A DNA stretch of 48,941 nucleotides from an uncultured Myxococcales bacterium (GTDB lineage: Bacteria > Myxococcota_A > UBA9042 > DTJE01), in NCBI GenBank assembly GCA_903847405.1, contig CAINDP010000201.1, positions 1-48,941 on the forward strand, given 5' to 3'. The notes under the pieces are model-generated. The model worked only from the letters and a program-made list of their open reading frames with translations. It was not told the DNA's origin and did not search any database. Both the position numbers and the translations under genes were made by a program. Shown here in pieces: positions 25,289 to 32,036 of this stretch; position 1 is the stretch's first letter, and each line of letters starts with the position of its first letter.

Positions 25289-26025
25289 CCATGCGGCCGG
25301 TGTTCCTCCAGGCCGTCGCACTCGTCGATCGCCGGGACTTCGTGGGCCCCCGGGGCGTCGAAACCTGGAACCCCGACGGCGCCGACGTCGCGCCCGATCC
25401 CCGGCGCTTCTTCCCGGACCAGCCCCGCCTGGGCCGCCTGGACCTGCCCAGCCGTTTCGTCGTCTGCGCCGCGGGCCTGCTGCCGGCGCCCACGCCCGAC
25501 CTTCCGGACGCCACCGCCGTCCTCCTGGGCACGACCGCCGGCTGCCTGGACGCGGACCGGACCTTCGCGGCTTCGGTCGCCGAACGCCCGTCGCCGGCCA
25601 CCTATGCCCGGACCCTGCCCACCACGCCCGGTGCCGAACTGGCGATCCTTCGCGGGTACCGGGGACCCGACTTCGCTATCATCCAGGACGGCATCCCGGG
25701 CCTGGTGGCCATCGCCGCCGCCATCCAGGAGATCGCGTCGGGGGCCTGCGAAGCCGCGATCGCCGGGGAGTACGACGCGCTGGCGGGACCCGGAAGCGCC
25801 GGCAGCGCGGTGCTGTGCCTGCTGGGCTCCCTGCCTGCCGGGGACGGCCGCTCGCGACCGGTGACGCTGGTACGCAGGGCGGCGGACGGCGACGGCGCGC
25901 CGACGGGGCTGGAACTCCTGGTCCCGCGCTTTCAGGACAGTCCGGCCGGCGCGACGTTCGCGCTGGAAGGGACGGGGTCCGGTTCCCTGATCCGCCTGGA
26001 ATTCGGTCCGACGGCAACGAGGTGA
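25285..26025 (+). CDS. Ketosynthase-like protein without catalytic cysteine (CLF-like)
   Basis: A 246-residue protein resembling the N-terminal half of a ketosynthase. AVLLGTTAGCLDADRTFA aligns with the KS core strand, and IIQDGIPGLVAIAAAIQEI aligns with the KS segment that normally carries the Cys nucleophile; Cys is absent, as are the two catalytic histidines. Its length equals that of ApeC-type chain length factors. It overlaps the KS gene upstream (ATGA) and the radical SAM gene downstream (GTGA). The obvious reading is that it partners the KS at 24209. Similarity is clear in the mid region and weak elsewhere, so the label is functional inference. Confidence 0.75.
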   Translation: MTMRPVFLQAVALVDRRDFVGPRGVETWNPDGADVAPDPRRFFPDQPRLGRLDLPSRFVVCAAGLLPAPTPDLPDATAVLLGTTAGCLDADRTFAASVAERPSPATYARTLPTTPGAELAILRGYRGPDFAIIQDGIPGLVAIAAAIQEIASGACEAAIAGEYDALAGPGSAGSAVLCLLGSLPAGDGRSRPVTLVRRAADGDGAPTGLELLVPRFQDSPAGATFALEGTGSGSLIRLEFGPTATR

Positions 26026-27389
26026 CGGTGAAGGTCCTGCTGATCTCGGCCAACCCCGAACGTATCCCCAACCCGGTGTTCCCCATCGGGATGTCCTACG
26101 TGGCCCGTGCCCTGGAACCGGCGCACGAGGTTCGTCTGTGGGACTGCATCGTGGACGGCGAGGAGGGTCTGCCCGCGGCAATTCGCGCTTTCCAGCCTGG
26201 GCTGGTGGGCCTCAGCCTGCGGAACGTGGACACCCAGCGGCCCGACGGCCGGATCTTCCTGGGCGACTACCGGCGCGTCACGAGCCTCGTCCGGTCCGCG
26301 ACCGACGCCCCCCTGGTCCTGGGCGGCTCGGCCTTCACGCTGTTTCCCCAGCGCTACGTCGCCGAACTGGGCGCGGACTTCGGGATTGCCGGCGAGGGCG
26401 AACATCTGCGCCTGCTGGTGGACGCCCTGGCCGCCGGCATCGCCCCCGACGCCGCCGACGACGGCCGTGGCGTCCCGGGACTGGTCCGCCCCGGCCGTGC
26501 AGTCACGCCCCTGCGCAAGTGGGCCGGCCCCGTGGGCCATGCCGTCGCGTCGCACCGCCTGTTCGAGGCCTACGAAGCCTGCGGCGGCATGCTGAACCTG
26601 CAGACCAAGCGCGGCTGCACCATGCACTGCTGCTACTGCACCTACCCCATCGTCGAGGGCCGCCGCCTGCGACGGCACGACATCGAAACCCTCGTGGACG
26701 AGGTCGAGCGTTTGCGGGAGGCCGGGGCCCGCTACCTGTTCTTCGTGGACTCGGTCTTCAACCTGGACGTGGACCACACGACCGCCCTCGCCGAGGCACT
26801 GATCCGCCGGAACGTGAAGGTGCCGTGGGCGGCGTACATCGCCCCCTACCGCGTCACGCCGGCCTACGCGCGCCTGCTGCGGGAGGCGGGCCTGACCCAC
26901 GCCGAACTGGGCACCGAATCGCTGAGCGACCCGGTCCTGGAGGCCTACGGCAAGCCCTTCCGCGTCCGGGACGTCGTGGCGGCCCACGCGGCCCTGGGCG
27001 AGGCCGGCGTGCACCGGGCCCACTTCCTGCTGTTCGGCGGACCCGGCGAAACCCACGCCACCGTCGAGGAGACCCTCGCGACGTCCACGACCCTTCCGGA
27101 CTCGGTCTTCTTCCCGTGCATGACCATGCGGATCTATCCGGGGACGCCCCTCCACCGCCGGGCGGTGACCGAGGGCGTGGTGCGTGCCGACGACTCGCTG
27201 TTCGATCCCACGTTCTACTGTTCGCCCGCCGTGGACCCGGCCTGGTTGCAGACGCGTCTGGCGGAGGAAGCCGGCCGCCGCTTGAATTTCGTCCTGAACG
27301 ACACCTCCGAGGAGATGGCCGCGCTGGTCCGGCGCGCCCATGCCCGGGGCCGTGTCGTGGGGCCGATGTGGGAGTTCCTGTGTCGATGA
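26022..27389 (+). CDS. B12-binding-type radical SAM protein (second)
   Basis: A 455-residue protein with a cobalamin-binding-like N-terminal domain (VKVLLISANPE start, PIGMSYVARALE, GLVGLSLRNVD, LVLGGSAFTLFP, GIAGEGE) and a radical SAM core with CTMHCCYC giving Cys199, Cys203 and Cys206. The pattern GGSAFTLFP---ADFGIAGEGE is typical of class B proteins. The GTG at 26022 overlaps the TGA of the CLF-like gene; a second GTG two codons on is also possible. It is translationally coupled to a CLF-like and a fused KS gene on either side, so tailoring of an ACP-bound chain is likely. It shares little sequence with the radical SAM at 13826 outside motifs. Methylation, cyclisation or other chemistry cannot be distinguished. 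Confidence 0.88.
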   Translation: MTVKVLLISANPERIPNPVFPIGMSYVARALEPAHEVRLWDCIVDGEEGLPAAIRAFQPGLVGLSLRNVDTQRPDGRIFLGDYRRVTSLVRSATDAPLVLGGSAFTLFPQRYVAELGADFGIAGEGEHLRLLVDALAAGIAPDAADDGRGVPGLVRPGRAVTPLRKWAGPVGHAVASHRLFEAYEACGGMLNLQTKRGCTMHCCYCTYPIVEGRRLRRHDIETLVDEVERLREAGARYLFFVDSVFNLDVDHTTALAEALIRRNVKVPWAAYIAPYRVTPAYARLLREAGLTHAELGTESLSDPVLEAYGKPFRVRDVVAAHAALGEAGVHRAHFLLFGGPGETHATVEETLATSTTLPDSVFFPCMTMRIYPGTPLHRRAVTEGVVRADDSLFDPTFYCSPAVDPAWLQTRLAEEAGRRLNFVLNDTSEEMAALVRRAHARGRVVGPMWEFLCR

Positions 27390-29782
27390 ACGAAACCCGC
27401 CGCCGCGCCGTCGTGACCGGGATCGGGGTCGTCAGCCCCGTCGGCCACACCCTGGAAGCCTTCCGGAGCGCCCTGGTCCAGGGACGGTCGGGGATCCGCC
27501 CGGTCACCGCCTTCGACACGTCGGGGTTCCGCAGCGGCCTGGGGGGCGAGGTCCGCGACTTCGACCCCCTGCGCGACCTGCCCGCCGGCGAGGGCGCCGC
27601 CTGTCCCGACCGCTACGTCCAGTTCGCGCTGGCCGCGGGCCGACGCGCGCTGGCGAACGCGGGCCTGGCGCCCGATCTGTCCGGTCGCCGGGCCGCCCTG
27701 TCCCTGGGCACCTGCAACGGCGGTCTTCGAACCGCCGAAGCGTGGTGGCAGGCGATCCTGGCCGGCACCGGCGATTCGCTGGACGAACGCACCGCGTACC
27801 TGCTGCGCTACTCGGCCCTGGGCCGGATCCTGGCCGCTGCGTTCGACGTGCACGGTCCGACGGTCATCGTCACCACGGCCTGCTCGTCCTCCACCAACGC
27901 CCTGGGAAACGCGCTGGATCTGGTGCAGTCCGGTCGCGCCGACCTGGTGCTGGCCGGGGGCTCCGACGCCCTGTGCCTGACGACGTGGGCCGGCTTCAGC
28001 GCCGTGAAGGCCATGGCCGAGCCCGGTCCGTGCCACCCCTATTCCAGCAACGCCCACGAGCACGGGATGAGCCTGGGCGAGGGCGCGGCGGTCTGGGTCG
28101 TGGAATCGTGGGAGGCCGCCGAGGCCCGCGGCGCGACACCGCTGGCCGAACTGCTTTCCTACGGACTGTCCGGCGATGCCCATCACCTCACCGCCCCGGA
28201 CCCGACGGGCGACGGTGCGGCCCGGGCCATGCGGGCGGCGCTGGACCGTGCGGGGCTGGATCCCGCCGACCTCGGCTCCATCAACGCCCACGGGACCGGC
28301 ACCGAGGCGAACGACCGGGCCGAGTCGAAGGCCCTGCGCCGCCTTCTGGAAGGCGCGGCCGTTCCGGTCACCTCCACCAAGTCGTTCCTGGGCCACACCC
28401 TGGGTGCGGCCGGCGTGCTGGAGGCCACCGCGTCCGTCCTCGGCATGGTGGACGGCTTCATCCCGCCGACGCTGGGCTTCGACGCCACCCGGTCCAGCGT
28501 GGACCTCGACGTCGTGGGGCCGGCCCTGCGCCCCACGGAATCCGCCACCTTCCTCAAGGTGAACCTGGCGTTTTCCGGCAACAACGCCGCCCTGATCGTC
28601 GCGCGCCCGGACCCGTCCCGCCCGGCCCCGGCCCCGACCCCGGCCCGCCGGGTGGTGATCACCGGCATCGGCGCGGTCACGCCCGTCGGCGTCGGCACGA
28701 AGGCGCTGTGGGACGCCCTGGCCGCCGGCCGCACGGCCGCCCGCACGGTCACGCGCTTCGACACCACGGGGTGCCGCGGGCACCGCGCGGCGCTGCTGGA
28801 CCCCTTCGACTGGCGTCAGCACGAGCGGCGCATCGACCTTCGTCCCATGAACCCCATCGGCCGGTTCGCGACCCTGGCCGCCCGGGAGGCGATCGAGCGC
28901 GCCGGCCTCCCGCTGCGCCCCCGGTCCCTGGAATCCTCCGGCCTGATCGTCGGCGTCAACGTGGGTCCCTCCGAGGAAGCCCTGATGCGGCGTGTCTGGT
29001 CCACGGCAGCCCACGTGGCCGACCCCGTCGGCTTCGCGGAAAGCGTCGCCAACTCGGTCGCCGGCTACGTGTCCCAGGCCCTGTACCTGAAGGGCCACAG
29101 TTCCACGGTGTCGCAGGGCCCCCAGGCCGGCGTCGCCGCGGTGGCCCTTGCCGCCGAGGCCGTCGCGCTGGGCCATGCCGCCCGCGTGATCGCCGGCGCC
29201 GCCGACGAGGTGTTCGAGCGGTCCTTCCGGAACGACGACGCGTCGGGCTGGCTGCCCCCGGACGACGCCGATTCGGGCGGCGCCGGCTGGCGGCGCACGG
29301 TGCCCGGCGAGGGCGCCGCGATGATGGTCGTCGAGGAGGCCGGCGAGGCGGCGGCTCGCGGCGCGACGCCCCTGGCGGAGGTCCTGGGCTGGGCGGCCTC
29401 GACGGACCCGGGCGACCTGACCGGCCTTTCGACCTCCGGCGAGTCCCTGGCGGCCGCGATCCGCGAGGCCCTGGAACGCGGCGCCTGCCTCCCCTCGGAG
29501 GTCGACGCGGTGGCCGACGCCCCCGTCGGCGCCCCGGGTCGGGACCGCGAAGACGCGGCCCTCGTCGCGGTCTTCGGCGCGCGGATCCCGGCACGCCTGT
29601 CCACGGTCCACGCCGCGGGGTACGCCGACGCGTCCTCGGCGCTGATGGCCGCCGCCGCATGCCTGGAAGGCGGTTCCTGGACGGCCGCGGACGCCCCCGG
29701 CCCGGCCCCCCGTCGTCTGCTGGTCCTGGGCACCTCGCCCCTGGGCATGAACTGGGTGATTCTGCTGGGGAGGGGCCAGTGA
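27386..29782 (+). CDS. Fused ketosynthase and inactive ketosynthase (KSalpha-KSbeta)
   Basis: A 798-residue protein with two full ketosynthase folds. Residues 1-407 are an active KS: Cys166 in TTACSSSTN, His302 in AHGTGTEAND, His337 in STKSFLGHTLGAAG. A Pro/Ala-rich linker at 408-420 leads to a second KS fold that starts RRVVITGIGAVTPVG. In it the nucleophile position reads SQGPQAGVAAV (Pro579-Gln580) and both histidine motifs are lost (ADAPVGAPGRDRED, and VHAAGYADASSA). The QAG sequence recalls chain length factors of aromatic type II polyketide synthases, where Gln replaces Cys. KSalpha and KSbeta are normally separate genes. It overlaps both neighbours and probably acts as a covalent KS/CLF heterodimer. 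Confidence 0.9.
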   Translation: MNETRRRAVVTGIGVVSPVGHTLEAFRSALVQGRSGIRPVTAFDTSGFRSGLGGEVRDFDPLRDLPAGEGAACPDRYVQFALAAGRRALANAGLAPDLSGRRAALSLGTCNGGLRTAEAWWQAILAGTGDSLDERTAYLLRYSALGRILAAAFDVHGPTVIVTTACSSSTNALGNALDLVQSGRADLVLAGGSDALCLTTWAGFSAVKAMAEPGPCHPYSSNAHEHGMSLGEGAAVWVVESWEAAEARGATPLAELLSYGLSGDAHHLTAPDPTGDGAARAMRAALDRAGLDPADLGSINAHGTGTEANDRAESKALRRLLEGAAVPVTSTKSFLGHTLGAAGVLEATASVLGMVDGFIPPTLGFDATRSSVDLDVVGPALRPTESATFLKVNLAFSGNNAALIVARPDPSRPAPAPTPARRVVITGIGAVTPVGVGTKALWDALAAGRTAARTVTRFDTTGCRGHRAALLDPFDWRQHERRIDLRPMNPIGRFATLAAREAIERAGLPLRPRSLESSGLIVGVNVGPSEEALMRRVWSTAAHVADPVGFAESVANSVAGYVSQALYLKGHSSTVSQGPQAGVAAVALAAEAVALGHAARVIAGAADEVFERSFRNDDASGWLPPDDADSGGAGWRRTVPGEGAAMMVVEEAGEAAARGATPLAEVLGWAASTDPGDLTGLSTSGESLAAAIREALERGACLPSEVDAVADAPVGAPGRDREDAALVAVFGARIPARLSTVHAAGYADASSALMAAAACLEGGSWTAADAPGPAPRRLLVLGTSPLGMNWVILLGRGQ

Positions 29783-30135
29783 TCCATCCCGACCGTGACG
29801 TCCTTGAAATCGCGGCGGCGGCCGGTCTGGTCACGGGCCGGGTCCGCATCCCGGAAGGCTCGCCCTGCTTCGACGGGCACTTCCCGGGCGCCCCGCTGCT
29901 GCCGGGAGTGGCCCAGTTGCGCCTGGTCGCCGACCTCGTGGCCGACGCCTACGACACCCCCGTGCGCGTCCGTGCCATCCGCCGGGTGAAGTTTTCGTCG
30001 CCCATCCACCCCGGGGCGGTCGTATCCTTCCGCATCGAGGCGGCGCCCGGCTCGCCTCGCCTCGTCTGGAAACTCGGCGACGTCCGGGCCGAGGTCTCGT
30101 CGGGCGAAATGGACGTCACGGTGGGTTCCCCATGA
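29779..30135 (+). CDS. Hotdog 3-hydroxyacyl-ACP dehydratase, FabZ/ApeI-like
   Basis: A 118-residue hotdog protein with FDGHFPGAPLLPGVAQL, the FabA/FabZ signature containing the catalytic His, followed by VRAIRRVKFSSPIHPG. This matches the ApeI dehydratases of aryl polyene loci. GTG at 29779-29781 overlaps the TGA of the KS fusion by four bases and is the only start that keeps the family N-terminus. It should make trans-2-enoyl-ACP; together with the ApeP-like protein at 5092 the locus has two dehydratases, as in described APE systems. It overlaps the glycosyltransferase start by four bases. Confidence 0.87.
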   Translation: MIHPDRDVLEIAAAAGLVTGRVRIPEGSPCFDGHFPGAPLLPGVAQLRLVADLVADAYDTPVRVRAIRRVKFSSPIHPGAVVSFRIEAAPGSPRLVWKLGDVRAEVSSGEMDVTVGSP

Positions 30136-30899
30136 CCGGTACCGACGCAAGCCAGGCCCCCGCGGAGTTCCGCATCTGCGGGCTGGTCCCCCTGTTCAAC
30201 AACGGCGACACCGTGGCCGGCGTCGTGGCCGCCTTGCGCGTCCACGTGCCGACCGTGATCGTGGTCGACGACGGCTCGACCGACGGCGGCCCGTCCCACC
30301 TGGCCACCCATCCGGACCTCCGCGGGCTGATCCTGGTGCTGCACGACCGCAACCGGGGCAAGGGCGCGGCCGTCCAGACCGGCGTCGTCCGGGCCCGGGC
30401 CCTGGGCTTCACCCACGTCCTGCAGATGGATGCCGACGCCCAGCACGACGCCGCCGACATCCCGACCTTCCTGGCCGCCAGCCACGCCGATCCCCGGGCC
30501 GTCCTGGCCGGCGAGCGGATCTTCGACGAGAACGCCCCCGGATCGTCGCGCTTCGGGCGCAAGTTCGGGATGTTCTGGTACGATCTGGAAACCCGCCACC
30601 ACCCCCTCACCGACACCCAGTGCGGGTACCGCGTGTACCCGCTGGCCCTCTTCGACGCGCTGCCGGCCATGGGCCCCCGCATGGAATTCGACGTCGAAGT
30701 CCTGGTCCGCGCCGTGTGGGCCGGCTTCCCGGTCCGCGGCATCCCGACGCACGTCCGCTACGGTCGCCCGGGCGAGCACCGATCGCACTTCCGCCCGTTC
30801 CGCGACAATGTCCGCATGACGTGGCTGCACACGCGCCTGTCCCTGGGCGCGCTGTTCCGTTCGCTGCCCGGCGGCCGCCGGTGGGGCACAGTGGTATAA
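30132..30899 (+). CDS. Family 2 glycosyltransferase, ApeJ N-terminal-like
   Basis: A 255-residue GT-A enzyme. GLVPLFNNGDTV and VIVVDDGSTDGG bind the nucleotide sugar, HVLQMDADAQHD is the DxD-type metal site, and DTQCGYRVYP and RMEFDVEV are typical of dolichol-phosphate-mannose-synthase-like enzymes in aryl polyene clusters. It probably adds a sugar or sugar phosphate to the polyene lipid carrier at the inner membrane. In APE systems such as ApeJ this domain is followed by an LpxL-like acyltransferase, often fused. Here the frame ends at a TAA inside a remnant of that acyltransferase's last motif (30889-30942), so the protein is probably a shortened ApeJ. Confidence 0.9.
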   Translation: MTGTDASQAPAEFRICGLVPLFNNGDTVAGVVAALRVHVPTVIVVDDGSTDGGPSHLATHPDLRGLILVLHDRNRGKGAAVQTGVVRARALGFTHVLQMDADAQHDAADIPTFLAASHADPRAVLAGERIFDENAPGSSRFGRKFGMFWYDLETRHHPLTDTQCGYRVYPLALFDALPAMGPRMEFDVEVLVRAVWAGFPVRGIPTHVRYGRPGEHRSHFRPFRDNVRMTWLHTRLSLGALFRSLPGGRRWGTVV

Positions 30900-30942
30900 C
30901 TTCCACGATTTCTGGGGGACTGAAGCCCATGCCCGACCGTGA
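30889..30942 (+). pseudogene. Remnant of LpxL-like acyltransferase C-terminus
   Basis: In the +1 frame relative to the glycosyltransferase, the sequence encodes QWYNFHDFWGTEAHARP followed by a stop. The first ten residues match the C-terminal QWYNFYDFWG of the acyltransferase at 12693-13655 except for one, and the DNA is alike over about 29 bases with two differences. Nothing of the rest of the acyltransferase remains. It looks like the scar left when the acyltransferase was deleted from its usual place after the glycosyltransferase, with the function kept by the distant copy. Confidence 0.65.
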
Positions 30943-31438
30943 AGCAACGCCCCTGCCGCCCCGCCCGCCCCGGATGCCGCGCATGCGGCCGGCGCCGGGC
31001 GCCCTGATCGCGGACGTGCCCTTCCGGGTGCCGTTCCACGACGTGGACGCCATGCAGGTCGTCTGGCACGGCCACTACATCAAGTACTTCGAAATCGCCC
31101 GCACCGAACTGGAGCGCCGCATGGGCCTGACCCACGAGGCGGTCAGCCGCCACGGCCTGGTGTGCCCGGTGGTGGACGCCCACTGCCGCTACCTGTCCCC
31201 CCTGCGCAACGGCGACGAGGGCCGCGCCCGGGCCTTCATCGTGGACGCGGACCGGTCGCTGCTGATCGCCTACGAAATCTTCAACGACACCTCGCGTCGA
31301 AAGGCCGCCGAGGGGTACACCATGCAGGTCGCCCTGGCGGCCGACACGTTCGAACTCGTGCTGGAGCTGCCCCATGAGATCCTGGATTGCGCCCGTGACG
31401 CTGCTGGCCTGCCTCGCCTCCCCCGCGATGGCGGCTGA
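30929..31438 (+). CDS. 4HBT-type acyl-ACP/CoA thioesterase, ApeK-like
   Basis: A 169-residue hotdog thioesterase. RVPFHDVDAMQVVWHGHYIKYFE is the active-site region (quoted here in two halves RVPFHDVDAMQVVW and HGHYIKYFE) and HCRYLSPLRNGDE follows, as in the YbgC/4-hydroxybenzoyl-CoA type family and in APE thioesterases. It may release finished or stalled chains. The ATG at 30929 lies inside the acyltransferase remnant. Its C-terminus overlaps the LolA-like gene by 65 bases; the last 20 residues are not conserved in the family. GGGGGACTGAAG upstream gives only a weak ribosome site, so coupling is likely. Confidence 0.88.
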   Translation: MPDREATPLPPRPPRMPRMRPAPGALIADVPFRVPFHDVDAMQVVWHGHYIKYFEIARTELERRMGLTHEAVSRHGLVCPVVDAHCRYLSPLRNGDEGRARAFIVDADRSLLIAYEIFNDTSRRKAAEGYTMQVALAADTFELVLELPHEILDCARDAAGLPRLPRDGG

Positions 31439-32036
31439 GGTCCCGGCCGCGCCCGCCGTCCCCTTGTCCCAGCCCTGCGACAAGGTGCCGGGGCTCGTCC
31501 AGGCGTTCGCCGAGGTGTCCACGCTCCGGGCCGCCTTCACCGACAGCAAGGACATCGCGATCCTGGACGCCCCCCTGGTCTCGAAGGGCCACGTCTACTA
31601 CCAGCGCCCCGACCGCCTCCACCTGGCCACCGAAACGCCCTCCCGGCAGTCCGTCACCCTGGTCGGCACCCGCGTCCGGGTGGTCCAGGAAGACCTGGGG
31701 CGCGAGCAGGCCATGGACCTGGGGGTTTCCGACGTCGCCAAGGCCGTGGTGGCCAACATCCTGCTGGTCCTGGGCGGCCGCATCGACGCCCTGTCGGCAC
31801 TCTACCGCTGCACGGCCGAGCCCGATCGCGACGCCTGGCGCATGACCCTGGTCCCCCTGCGCGAGCCCATGACGAAGGTGGTGCGCCAGATGCAGGTCCG
31901 GCTGGCCCGGGACGGCACGCTGCGGGAGGTCCGCGTCGAGGAACTGGACGGCGACGCGTCCACGATGTCGTTCACCGCCACCGTGACGAACCGCCCGTTC
32001 ACCGACCAGGAGGTACGGTCCTATTTCACTCCGTGA
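31374..32036 (+). CDS. LolA-like outer membrane lipoprotein carrier protein, ApeL-like
   Basis: A 220-residue periplasmic protein with a signal peptide cut after SPAMA. The mature part has the LolA-fold features FTDSKDIAILDAPLVSKG, a YYQRPDRLHLATETPS strand, and VRVEELDGDASTMSFT near the end, as in the LolA-like proteins of aryl polyene clusters. It probably carries the lipidated polyene across the periplasm with help from the MMPL exporter encoded next. The start lies 65 bases inside the thioesterase gene; ATG at 31374 is the only start with a signal peptide. Length is normal. Confidence 0.87.
   Translation: MRSWIAPVTLLACLASPAMAAEVPAAPAVPLSQPCDKVPGLVQAFAEVSTLRAAFTDSKDIAILDAPLVSKGHVYYQRPDRLHLATETPSRQSVTLVGTRVRVVQEDLGREQAMDLGVSDVAKAVVANILLVLGGRIDALSALYRCTAEPDRDAWRMTLVPLREPMTKVVRQMQVRLARDGTLREVRVEELDGDASTMSFTATVTNRPFTDQEVRSYFTP

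Noticed and set aside
26138-29782. Plus-strand open frame of 1214 codons across the second radical SAM and the KS fusion
   Set aside because: The radical SAM gene is in a different frame with its own conserved motifs; only the part from 27386 is coding in this frame.
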